A stretch of 64,000 nt of DNA from assembly GCA_963675565.2 (NCBI GenBank), contig CAXXYD010000004.1:1054001-1118000 (forward strand), read 5' to 3'. The stretch is from JARRKU01 sp963675565 (GTDB lineage: Bacteria > Desulfobacterota > Desulfobacteria > Desulfobacterales > Desulfosarcinaceae). The notes under the pieces were generated by a model. It made no database searches and was not told the DNA's origin. It was given only the letters and a program-made list of their open reading frames with translations. Below, one piece after another: positions 54,974 to 63,635 of this stretch (position 1 is the stretch's first letter; each line of letters opens with the position of its first letter). The translations under genes were made by a program, and so were the position numbers.

Positions 54974-56653
54974 ATGAATGATTCACTGCGTGCACTGACG
55001 CTCGGACAGCTGCTTGACGAGGCCATCGCGTCCCGTCCCGATAACGAGGCCATTGTTTACGTCGACCGGGATCTGCGGATGACTTATCGCCAGTTTGGCG
55101 AAGTGGTGGACAGCCTGGCCAAAGGCTTGATGGCCCTGGGGGTGGAAAAGGACCAAAAAGTGGCGGTCTGGTCCACCAACATCCCCTACTGGGTCGCCCT
55201 GCAATTTGCCACAGCCAAAATCGGGGCGGTGCTGCTCACCGTCAACACCAACTATAAGCGTGCCGAACTGGCCTATCTGCTGGAGCAGTCGCAAACCGAA
55301 AACCTGTTTATCATCGATGGTTACCTGGACACGGACTACCTGCAGACCGTATACGAACTGGTACCGGAACTCAAAAGCCAGGAGCGCGGCAATCTCAAAA
55401 GCGACCGCTTCCCCCACTTGCGACGTGTATTCTTTCTGGGTCCGGAGAAGCACCGCGGGCTCTACGCCCTGCCGGAAGTCATGGCTATGGCCGTCCTGAC
55501 CGACGACGAAGCGTACAATCGGCGTCAGGCATCCATAGACCCCCATGATGTGGTCAATATGCAGTATACTTCCGGCACCACCGGATTTCCCAAAGGAGTG
55601 ATGTTGACCCATTTCAACATCGGCAACAATGGATTCTACATCGGTGCCAACCAGAATTTTTCGCCCACTGACCGACTCTGTCTGCCAGTCCCCCTGTTCC
55701 ACTGTTTCGGCTGCGTGCTGGGCGTTCTTGCCGCCGTGAGCCACAGCGCTACCCTGGTGATCCTGGAAAAATTCGATCCGGTGCAGGTTATGGCCTCGGT
55801 GGAGCAGGAGCGCTGCACAGCCCTTTACGGCGTTCCCACCATGTTCATCGCCGTTCTGGAACACGCCCTTTTTGACAAGTTCGACTTTTCATCTCTGCGA
55901 ACCGGCATCATGGCCGGCTCCCCGTGCCCGGTGCATATCATGCGCCAGGTCATCGACCGCATGAACATGCAGGAAATAACCATCTGCTATGGCTTGACCG
56001 AAGCATCCCCGGTGATCACCCAGACCCTGCCCACGGATAATTTGCAGCGGCGCACCGAAACCGTTGGCCGGGCAATGCCGCATATTGAAATGAAAATTGT
56101 CGACCCTCTAACCAATTCCACACTGGGTTGCGGGCAGCAGGGAGAAGTCTGCTGCCGGGGATACAATGTCATGAAAGGTTACTTCAACATGCGCGAGGCC
56201 ACCGCACGGGCCATTGACAAAGACGGATGGCTCCATTCGGGAGACTTGGGCGTCATCGACGCATCCGGCTACCTGACCATCACCGGACGGCACAAAGACA
56301 TGATTATCCGCGGTGGAGAAAATATCTACCCCAGGGAAATCGAAGAGTTTCTCTTCCGCCTGGATGGTGTTGTCGACGTTCAGGTGGTTGGCGTGCCCAG
56401 CAAAAGATACGGCGAAGAAGTGGGTGCATTTATCATCAAGAAACCCGCCGCCGATTTGACTGCCGAAGATGTTGTCGATTTTTGCCGTGGCCAAATCAGC
56501 CGCTATAAAATTCCCAAGCACATCGCTTTTGTCAAAAGCTACCCCATGACCGCCAGCGGCAAGATTCAAAAATACAAACTTCAGGAGATGTCGGTGGACA
56601 TGTTTCCCGGCGATGACCGCATCGCATTGAAACAGGGGCCGGATAGCGGGTGA
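54974..56653 (+). CDS. Acyl/aryl-CoA synthetase (AMP-forming)
   Basis: 559-residue ANL-family ligase. The core motif is QYTSGTTGFPKGVMLTHFN; others are CYGLTEASP, GWLHSGDLG and GRHKDMIIRGGENIYP, with the catalytic Lys in SGKIQKYKL. The ATG at 54974 follows TAGGAG; a longer open frame is rejected. The substrate could be a fatty acid, branched-chain acid or aryl acid; the neighbouring liv/ior genes favour amino-acid-derived acids. Confidence 0.9.
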   Translation: MNDSLRALTLGQLLDEAIASRPDNEAIVYVDRDLRMTYRQFGEVVDSLAKGLMALGVEKDQKVAVWSTNIPYWVALQFATAKIGAVLLTVNTNYKRAELAYLLEQSQTENLFIIDGYLDTDYLQTVYELVPELKSQERGNLKSDRFPHLRRVFFLGPEKHRGLYALPEVMAMAVLTDDEAYNRRQASIDPHDVVNMQYTSGTTGFPKGVMLTHFNIGNNGFYIGANQNFSPTDRLCLPVPLFHCFGCVLGVLAAVSHSATLVILEKFDPVQVMASVEQERCTALYGVPTMFIAVLEHALFDKFDFSSLRTGIMAGSPCPVHIMRQVIDRMNMQEITICYGLTEASPVITQTLPTDNLQRRTETVGRAMPHIEMKIVDPLTNSTLGCGQQGEVCCRGYNVMKGYFNMREATARAIDKDGWLHSGDLGVIDASGYLTITGRHKDMIIRGGENIYPREIEEFLFRLDGVVDVQVVGVPSKRYGEEVGAFIIKKPAADLTAEDVVDFCRGQISRYKIPKHIAFVKSYPMTASGKIQKYKLQEMSVDMFPGDDRIALKQGPDSG

Positions 56654-56659
56654 CATAAT

Positions 56660-56691
56660 AAGCCCGGCCCCGGTGCAACGGGGCCGGGCTT
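56660..56691. terminator. GC-rich hairpin after the acyl-CoA synthetase
   Basis: A 13-bp perfect stem (AAGCCCGGCCCCG, 56660-56672, with 56679-56691) lies 7 bases after the stop. It lacks a T-run, so it is a weak or Rho-assisted terminator candidate. Confidence 0.6.
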
Positions 56692-56968
56692 ACCGCAAAT
56701 GGTTCTGTCTCCGGGTTAGCTGCCGGTTTCGATATCAAGGAATCGTTGATAACCGACATCGTGTGTTTTGGTGCTTGCTATTTGTTGAAGTGTTGTTTTT
56801 TTGGCCTTGGCACCATTTTTTCCGGCTCCTTTAGGGTTGCGGTTTTCCCCGGAATCTGATTTGTAGATATTTCCGTCTGGGTGCCTTCTGCTTTTATGCG
56901 TTGGTATCGCAATCCCCATTATAGCAATGGTTTCCAGATGGTTTTCACTCTCTTTCAGATTTCAGATG

Positions 56969-57011
56969 TAAAGTCATTTACTTTCGGCTTTGCCGGAGGT
57001 AAATGACTTTA
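56969..57011. repeat. 20-bp-arm imperfect hairpin
   Basis: TAAAGTCATTTAC (56969-56981) pairs perfectly with GTAAATGACTTTA (56999-57011), and the inner TTTCGGC/GCCGGAG pairs with wobbles around TTT. It has no T-run, so it resembles an extragenic palindrome or an operator more than a terminator. Confidence 0.8.
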
Positions 57012-57190
57012 CTGGCTTTGATAGAGATACAGTTTTAAACAATATTACGGGAAAAATAAGAATCGGGTCCGACACGGCCCTCCTATTATTTGATTTACGT
57101 TTAATTGTACCCTTAAAACGGATAGCCACATACTGGCGTAGAAACGAATCGTCGAAAATATTGGATCTTTGCAACGGAGGAACAATAAAA

Positions 57191-58399
57191 GTGCATTATG
57201 GCTGGGTTGTCATTATTATAGGCGTTGCCGTTCTTTTTTCCTGTTTGGGCCTGGGCCGTCTTTCTTTAGGTATGCTTTTGCCCTCCATGGGAACCTCTAT
57301 TGAATTAAGTTATTCCCAGATGGGGCTCATTAGCACGGGTAATTTTGTGGGATATATGCTTTCCGTATTCCTGTCAGGTATTATTGCACGGTCAATTGGT
57401 GCCCGGTGGACCATATCTTTGGGGCTCTTCCTCGTGGGAAGCTCCATGGTTTTTATCACCAGGGCCATGGGTTTTTGGGAAATTATGATTCCATATGTCG
57501 CAACCGGAATTGGTTCAGGCCTGGCCAACGTACCTATGATGGGATTGGTTTCCCATTGGTTTTTAAAAAGCAGACGGGGTTGGGCAGCTGGTTTCATGCT
57601 GTCCGGGATCGGAATTGCCATCGTATTTACAGGGCTTTTCATTCCGTGGGTCAATGCTTCCATGAAAGCTGAAGGCTGGCGGACCGGCTGGCTGACTATG
57701 GGAATTATTTCTCTCGCCACTTGCGCTATCGCAGCCTTTTTTCTACGCAATGCCCCCGAAGAAAAGGGACTTGCTCCGATCGGTGAGTCTGGAATGGCAC
57801 CCGTACTTTCCGGGCAATATCCCAAAGCGGCAATAAATGCCAACAAATGGACCATGGTGCATCTGGGCTGCATTTATGCACTCTTTGGTGCCACATATGT
57901 AGTCTATGCGACATTTATCGTAACAGCCATGATCAATGAACGCGGATTCGGCGAGAATACAGCGGGTACATTCTGGGCCGTCGTCGGCGGGCTTTCTATC
58001 GTTTCCGGTCCTTTGTTCGGATGGCTGTCTGATCGGTTAGGCCGGAAACTTGGCATGATGCTGGTTTATTCATTGTTCACCGTTTCATACGTACTGGTGG
58101 CTGCAAAGCTTCCGAACCCGTTTCTATATGCATCCATCGGCATATTCGGCCTGGCAGTGTGGAGTATTCCAACGATCATGTCAGCCGCTGTGGGAGATTA
58201 CACTGGGCCAGTGCGAGCGGTAAAGGCATTGGGATTTATTACCTTGTTTTTTGGGGTCGGACAGATTACGGGGCCAGCGGTGGCAGGCTTTTTGACCGAT
58301 ATAACCGGAACCTTCAGCATGGCGTTTTGGCTGTGTGCGTCACTGACAGGAGGGGCGGTTTTTCTGACCAGCTTTCTACGGCCGCCTCCGGGATCATAA
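57191..58399 (+). CDS. Major facilitator superfamily transporter
   Basis: 402 residues with about 12 hydrophobic helices in two sixes. The N terminus (YGWVVIIIGVAVLFSCLGLGRLSLGMLLPSMG) and the loop GWLSDRLGRKLGMM match monocarboxylate/oxalate-formate-type MFS porters. The open frame begins at 56990, but the GTG at 57191 has GGAGG upstream and starts the family N terminus. Substrate unknown; organic acid or aromatic acid is possible. Base composition is more AT-rich than the flanks, suggesting a later arrival. Confidence 0.86.
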   Translation: MHYGWVVIIIGVAVLFSCLGLGRLSLGMLLPSMGTSIELSYSQMGLISTGNFVGYMLSVFLSGIIARSIGARWTISLGLFLVGSSMVFITRAMGFWEIMIPYVATGIGSGLANVPMMGLVSHWFLKSRRGWAAGFMLSGIGIAIVFTGLFIPWVNASMKAEGWRTGWLTMGIISLATCAIAAFFLRNAPEEKGLAPIGESGMAPVLSGQYPKAAINANKWTMVHLGCIYALFGATYVVYATFIVTAMINERGFGENTAGTFWAVVGGLSIVSGPLFGWLSDRLGRKLGMMLVYSLFTVSYVLVAAKLPNPFLYASIGIFGLAVWSIPTIMSAAVGDYTGPVRAVKALGFITLFFGVGQITGPAVAGFLTDITGTFSMAFWLCASLTGGAVFLTSFLRPPPGS

Positions 58400-58459
58400 G
58401 CTGATACTGCAAGCAACAGCCATCAGTGCTCTGCTGATAAGTGAGCATCAAAAAAGCAT

Positions 58460-58660
58460 TTAAAGCCGAGTCCATTGGATTGATTTGCTGATGGCACGCC
58501 AGACATCCCATAGGATTTGCTCGACATGCCTTCCGGCGTCGATATTCAGTATGGTTTCTGAGCGCCTGTTGATGCGGGTGATCCGTCCCTTGTGATCGGT
58601 GGCAAACACACCATTGGACGTAAACTGGAAGATATCTTTGAGATCGATCTTGGTTTTCAT
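58460..58660 (-). pseudogene. Truncated PAS-domain fragment
   Basis: 66 codons encoding a PAS-like N terminus (IFQFTSNGVFATDHKGRITRINRRSE, then ILNIDAGRHVEQIL) as found at the start of PAS-containing sigma-54 activators and sensor kinases. After about 50 residues the similarity ends and the frame stops; I see no continuation in the other frames. It is most likely the remnant of a larger regulator left next to the MFS gene, or a very short PAS protein. Confidence 0.4.
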
Positions 58661-58686
58661 GGCCCATCGTATTCCGGAAAAAGCAA

Positions 58687-59457
58687 TTAACCCGGTCGAT
58701 CAATATACCGTGCGGCCCAGGCGGCAATCAAAAAACCCGCATACTCGGCATCTCCGGCGGAGCTCAGCATGTGGTCGGCGCTGTCTAGGGAAACAAAGCT
58801 TTTCGGGTGCCTGGCAGCCTTGAACAACAGGCCGGCGTTTTCAATGCCGACCACTTCGTCTACGGGGGAGTGCAATACCAGCAGGGCGCGGTTCAGCTTG
58901 GACAGTATGTTTTCGATTTTCACCCCGCCGATGTCGTCGATAAATTGTTTCTTGATCCGGATCGGACGCCCGGCCAAAAGAAGTTCGGCTTCCCCCTCCT
59001 GCTCGATCTGTTCGCGGATATGCACAAAATGCTGCTCCACATGCCTGGGTTCAGCCGGAGAGCCTATGGTCACTATCGCAGCGACACTTGCAATTTTCAT
59101 GGCCGCCTGCAGGCATGCGGTCCCGCCAAAGGAATGGCCGACCAGCAGCTTCGGCGCCTGGTAATGCGCCTCCAGAAAATTGGCCGCCGCCACGAGATCG
59201 GAAACATTGGAAGAGAAATTGGTATCTGCAAAATCTCCCTCACTCTCGCCAAGCCCCGAAAAATCAAACCGCATCACAGCGATGCCTTTACGGGTCAATG
59301 CATGGCTGATACCGGCAACCGCCTTAAAATTCTTGCTGCATGTGAAGCAATGGGCGAAAATCGCATAAGCCCGGGGAGACCCGCTCTGGCTGAAATCCAG
59401 CCGCCCGGCCAGCTTATCGCCACGGGCACTCTCGAATGTAAACCGTTTAAATTCCAT
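58687..59457 (-). CDS. Alpha/beta hydrolase
   Basis: 256-residue serine hydrolase. The nucleophile elbow is GHSFGG (near residue 109), the acid is in LHSPVDEVV, and the His in LDSADHMLS. The N-terminal FAHCFTCSKNFKAVAGISHALTRKGIAVMRFDFSGLGESEGDF is typical of the osmotically inducible protein-associated group often fused to OsmC; here the OsmC part is absent. Substrate unknown. Confidence 0.88.
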   Translation of the reverse strand: MEFKRFTFESARGDKLAGRLDFSQSGSPRAYAIFAHCFTCSKNFKAVAGISHALTRKGIAVMRFDFSGLGESEGDFADTNFSSNVSDLVAAANFLEAHYQAPKLLVGHSFGGTACLQAAMKIASVAAIVTIGSPAEPRHVEQHFVHIREQIEQEGEAELLLAGRPIRIKKQFIDDIGGVKIENILSKLNRALLVLHSPVDEVVGIENAGLLFKAARHPKSFVSLDSADHMLSSAGDAEYAGFLIAAWAARYIDRPG

Positions 59458-59719
59458 CCCTCAAACTCTCGCGCCAACCACTCGAAAACCGGTCATTTCT
59501 CCCCCCGGTGGTGTAAAATCGCCACGAATCCTTAAGATTCAATGAACCGCACGACGCCTGAACGCAGGCGATCATGTCATTGCTGCAACAACGGGTATTT
59601 GCGGCTTTGGTACAGAATCAATATTGGCGCATACCACGATGATAATCAAGGAACATTTTTATGATGAAAGCGTAGATACAGCGCAGCGACGCCGCACCGG
59701 GGCTGCAGTGGCAGGGGGG

Positions 59720-62700
59720 TTATTGTTCAGGCTCGAAATGTTCTTCAATCCGCATACCGTTTCGGATGGACGGCTTTCCGGCTATGATCTCGGCCTCGCT
59801 TGCTTTTATGTCAACGGAATGGATGCGCACGACGACGTCCCCGTCGCCGTTGAACAGCATACCCTGGCGGATGCCTTGCTCCTGACCGGCATCGAGAACG
59901 GCATTTCCCTCACGCAGTGCGGTAATGGTGGCTCGGATAGGATATTTTTTTCGTAATTCACTCAAAATTCTTGAAGAGAGCCGTTCCGCCACCGTCACCG
60001 GGGTGGCCGACGGGTCAAAGTCTTCAATGAGGGAAGCACGCACCACTCCGGTTTCACATTCCACGATGCGGACAACGACCTGGAGATGACCCTGCAGAAA
60101 AATCAATCGGCCGCTCAGGATGATGCGCGCTGCCGCCAACCGGCCGATTGCAAGGGCTGTATTGGAATCCGCGAGCCGCGAAGAACCCAGCTTGAGCTCG
60201 GAAAGCAATTTGTCCAGAAGGGCGCGTTCCACCATCTGCACACGTTCATTATTGACCAAACGGTCCGCAATAAGCCCATGGATCATACGCTCGGCGCCTT
60301 CCCGGGTGCTGAACCCGGAAGTCTCGAATTCAAGCAGCCAAACGGTCAGGGGCGGGGATGTCCACCCGTTGCCGGGAAGAACCGGCGCCGCATGGCCGGC
60401 GGCGAGGATGTCTTTAACCAGACGATCGATGCGAGCCTGCCTGGCCTGGTCTTGCATGGTGGCCAGCCGGTCCTGTATCTGACCGGCGGCCACCTGGAGG
60501 CCGGCGTCGCCCGGTGCCAGGGACGACGCCAGGTTGTAAACCTGCAACGCTTCTGTCAGGTTCCCCTGCCGTTCCAGCAGAACCGCCTGGGAAGATAAGG
60601 CACGAACACTTGTCGGGTCCAGACCGGCCGCCTGCCGGTAGTACTTCATGGCTTCATCCGTTCGTGAATCGATGGAAGCCAGCCGTCCGAGCCCTATCAA
60701 TGCCTCGACTCTGGTTTCAGCTTTGCCTGGGCTGCTCTCCAAGGCTGAAGAGAAAAACCGCCTGGCATCGTCCAATTTTCCTCGCGCCAATTGGATATTG
60801 CCCAGAATCATGGCGCTCACAGGCCGTGCCGGGGCATCATTGCGAAGTCTTCGGCAAATGGGTTCCGCCGTATCGTAATCACCGGCCATGAACAGCGCCA
60901 GGGCCTTGTGCTCCTGCGCAGCAAAGCCCCTGGACCGGTACATAGGAATACCCCATACACCCAAAATCACCAGCAGCAATACAACGGCTGCAGCCGCCCA
61001 CCGCCTGGTCCACGATTTGCGTTTTCGACCATTCTTAAAGTCAATGACTTCTTCGCGGGTGCGGTCCTGGAAAGCGGGCTTGAGGTATCCGCCACGTTTT
61101 TGCGGGGAGTTTTCCGCTGATATGGCCCTGACCTGGTCCATATAATTAAAGGCCGGATCGCCATAAAACACATAGCTTGCCCAGATAATGGTCTCTTCTC
61201 CATATAATTCAACCAGGGCGCGCCTTGCATTCAGCACCGCCTGCCCGATACTGACCCCTGAAAACAGATGCTTATAGAATTCAATGGCAAAATGGCTGCC
61301 CGGCTCATCCAGAATTTCCCAGAAGGTCCCGATGTAATGCTTCACGCCGGCCAACAAAAACGCATTGGCCATTCCAAAAATTCCGCTTTCAAATGCCTCA
61401 TCCAGTGCCCACTGGTCGGTGCGGGCCGACTGGCAGGCGTTGGCAAAAACCAATTTAGGCATTGCTGCGCTGCCGGCCATCTGTGTGATGTCCTCTGTGG
61501 TCAGACGGCTGTCCAGCAGCCGCCAGCCCCCGGTTTCAGGATTTTGCGGACTATAGTCCGCATGCCCGGCAAAATGAACCAGGTCATACGTACGGAATTT
61601 GGCCTTGAGCGTATCCGCCGACACATAATCGGTGCGCAAGGTGGCATTGATCAAATCTGCCCTCTGGTCCAGAAAATCGCGTATCTGGGTGCCTTCGGCA
61701 TAGGCATTTTTCAAATCGCCGGTAGGATCGGCCAGCACCAGCATTTCGATGGGTGCCGTCAAGGGGCGGCCGTCCACACTGGCCGGTGTCTGGCGGGTTT
61801 TGACCACCCGCCCCATGCTGAACTTCAGGCAGAAAAACTGCTGGCCGTCATAGAGCAGTTCCCATGGAATGTGCACCAGCCGGTCGTCAATACTCAGAAC
61901 AAGGGTCTTGGCCTTGCTCTTGTGTAATTTCTCTTTGACGCTGAGGCTCAACAGGTCGTCATACAAAACCTGTCCGATTTCACGCAGCTGGCCAAGGGTC
62001 TGCTCCGCCACCCGGCCCCGCCGGTTGGCCTTGTTGAGGATGCGCACCAGTACCTTGCAGCGTTGCGCGATTCGGTCCGCAGCATAAGCAATGGTCTCAT
62101 AATGCCGGATGGTGTCCGCTTCCCCCGCGCGCCCTTCGTTGATGCTGATTTTCAGATCGTGGCCTTCAAGATTGATTTCAAGGGCCAAAGTGGTGCCATC
62201 CGGATCCATTGCCGCTGAAGGCAACAACGGCGGCAGCGCTTCCGCCGCTGGGCGGATCGCCGGCGCTTCACAATCCGGGTCACGCCAGATGACGCGATAA
62301 ATGGCAATGCTCTGTGCCTTTCCTTTGAACATCACATCGTTGTGGAAGCGGCAGTCCCATTCGCAACGGTCCTTTATCAAGTCATAAACAAACTGCGACA
62401 GCAGGATTTCGTCCCGCCCGGCATGGTTCTGAATTCTGGCCGCCACATTGGCAACGTCTCCGGTCAGGCTCTGGAAGTCGGCATCTTCATCAAGCAGGAC
62501 TTTGCCGGCATTGATGCCGATTTTGACATGAATCGCTTCGCCCGGCGCCACGCCGGTGTTGGCGGCCTGCAATTGCGTTTGAATACCGACAGCCGCCTGG
62601 ACCGCATCAAGGGGATCATTAAAGGCAGCCATGACGCCGTCGCCGATGACCTCGATGACGCTGCCTTCATGGCATTCGATGGCCGGCAGAACGATTTTGT

Positions 62701-62902
62701 TGTGCCGCAGCAGCATGGCCCTGCTCTGCAGGTCACCTTTCTCATCGGTGTATCGGGTGAAACCGCAGATATCGGAGAACATAATGGTGATTTCACGGCT
62801 GAAGCAATCCTGGATGACCCGATCCAGGCGTTCGCGCTCCTGCAAAAGTGCACCCATGCGCTCGGTGGGTTTATTGCCCTTTTCAGACATCCGTACCGCC
62901 AT
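59720..62902 (-). CDS. Giant nucleotide cyclase-CHAT protease-TPR-CsgG/FlgO-like fusion
   Basis: 1060 residues. About 38-190: class III nucleotide cyclase with metal Asp residues in FSDICGFT and EVIGDGVMAAF, and the Asn/Arg pair in NVAARI. The purine-specifying position holds Glu (EVIGD) where adenylate cyclases have Lys. About 330-600: CHAT caspase-like protease with catalytic His447 (HFAGHADY) and Cys490 (FANACQS). About 630-655: membrane helix. About 660-850: TPR-like repeats. About 880-1060: CsgG/FlgO-like periplasmic domain. The ATG at 62902 follows GGAG at 7 bases and overlaps the anti-sigma-like gene by 20 bases. Function is inferred from domains only. Confidence 0.9.
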   Translation of the reverse strand: MAVRMSEKGNKPTERMGALLQERERLDRVIQDCFSREITIMFSDICGFTRYTDEKGDLQSRAMLLRHNKIVLPAIECHEGSVIEVIGDGVMAAFNDPLDAVQAAVGIQTQLQAANTGVAPGEAIHVKIGINAGKVLLDEDADFQSLTGDVANVAARIQNHAGRDEILLSQFVYDLIKDRCEWDCRFHNDVMFKGKAQSIAIYRVIWRDPDCEAPAIRPAAEALPPLLPSAAMDPDGTTLALEINLEGHDLKISINEGRAGEADTIRHYETIAYAADRIAQRCKVLVRILNKANRRGRVAEQTLGQLREIGQVLYDDLLSLSVKEKLHKSKAKTLVLSIDDRLVHIPWELLYDGQQFFCLKFSMGRVVKTRQTPASVDGRPLTAPIEMLVLADPTGDLKNAYAEGTQIRDFLDQRADLINATLRTDYVSADTLKAKFRTYDLVHFAGHADYSPQNPETGGWRLLDSRLTTEDITQMAGSAAMPKLVFANACQSARTDQWALDEAFESGIFGMANAFLLAGVKHYIGTFWEILDEPGSHFAIEFYKHLFSGVSIGQAVLNARRALVELYGEETIIWASYVFYGDPAFNYMDQVRAISAENSPQKRGGYLKPAFQDRTREEVIDFKNGRKRKSWTRRWAAAAVVLLLVILGVWGIPMYRSRGFAAQEHKALALFMAGDYDTAEPICRRLRNDAPARPVSAMILGNIQLARGKLDDARRFFSSALESSPGKAETRVEALIGLGRLASIDSRTDEAMKYYRQAAGLDPTSVRALSSQAVLLERQGNLTEALQVYNLASSLAPGDAGLQVAAGQIQDRLATMQDQARQARIDRLVKDILAAGHAAPVLPGNGWTSPPLTVWLLEFETSGFSTREGAERMIHGLIADRLVNNERVQMVERALLDKLLSELKLGSSRLADSNTALAIGRLAAARIILSGRLIFLQGHLQVVVRIVECETGVVRASLIEDFDPSATPVTVAERLSSRILSELRKKYPIRATITALREGNAVLDAGQEQGIRQGMLFNGDGDVVVRIHSVDIKASEAEIIAGKPSIRNGMRIEEHFEPEQ

Positions 62903-63551
62903 GGCCGGTCTCCTTGATCGTAAAATCATACTTACCGAGATTGGCGCCGTTGCGCGTGTAGACAAGGGCATACTGCCCGAAAGGAACGGCATCGAAAAAA
63001 GCCGCCTGCCGCCCCACCAAATAGGATGCGACCTCGCGCTCGTTTTTCACCAGCGAAACACGAACGGGCAACTGCCCGGCATCGGTTCCAAAAATGGTCA
63101 CCTTGACATTGGCCTGGCATGAATCGGTTTTTTCGATTTCAATTTCCGTATCCAGCCCGGAAAAAGACTGGGACAGCAAAACCAGGTCATCGGACACCTT
63201 GACTTTGCTGCCCCGTACCGGGGCGAGAGCATCGGGAAACGGGTACCCGATACCATGGAGCAAGCGCGAGCTTTCCAGGAAAATCGCTTTGAACCGGGCC
63301 GAGAGCGCATCCCACAGCGTGCCGCTGTTGGTGCCGTCGAGCCCGGCAATCGCCCTTTGGGTTACTGCGGGCGGCACGGCCTTCATACAGTCGGCGGATC
63401 GCTGGCGAAATACCTGGCGGGCAACGAGCACATCCTCCAGGCAGGACCGGCATTGGGCCAAATGAACTTCCACCGATTCGCGATCATGGGGCCCGAGGCG
63501 CCCTTCCAGGTAGTCGGCAATGGTTTCGCTGTTTAAGCATTGCTTTTGCAT
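62883..63551 (-). CDS. Zinc-finger anti-sigma-factor-like protein
   Basis: 222 residues. The N terminus has a zf-HC2 anti-sigma zinc-binding helix (VEVHLAQCRSC, HxxxCxxC) in the usual position near residue 30. No membrane helix is seen; the rest (about 75-220) is a beta-rich domain unlike common anti-sigma sensor domains. It lies between an ECF sigma factor gene and the cyclase-CHAT gene, with 20 bases of overlap with the latter. It probably holds the sigma factor inactive until a signal arrives; unverified. Confidence 0.8.
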   Translation of the reverse strand: MQKQCLNSETIADYLEGRLGPHDRESVEVHLAQCRSCLEDVLVARQVFRQRSADCMKAVPPAVTQRAIAGLDGTNSGTLWDALSARFKAIFLESSRLLHGIGYPFPDALAPVRGSKVKVSDDLVLLSQSFSGLDTEIEIEKTDSCQANVKVTIFGTDAGQLPVRVSLVKNEREVASYLVGRQAAFFDAVPFGQYALVYTRNGANLGKYDFTIKETGHGGTDV

Positions 63552-63635
63552 TCTGCGGTTCCTCTGCCCTTGGAATTAACATGGGCCTTTAAATTTTACA
63601 GACGCCGATATCATGCTTTTCTTGCAAGCAGCGCT

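Larger units (their letters stand above)
56654..57190. other. Gene-poor, more AT-rich stretch upstream of the MFS gene
   Basis: 537 bases of more AT-rich DNA than its neighbours. It holds the hairpin described above and an inverted repeat at 56969-57011. A 67-codon minus-strand frame (56716-56919) ending HDVGYQRFLDIETGS is basic and low in complexity; I do not count it as a gene. Confidence 0.6.

Noticed and set aside
56716..56919. 67-codon minus-strand frame
   Set aside because: Short, basic and low-complexity, with no clear ribosome binding site or family; not enough for a gene call.
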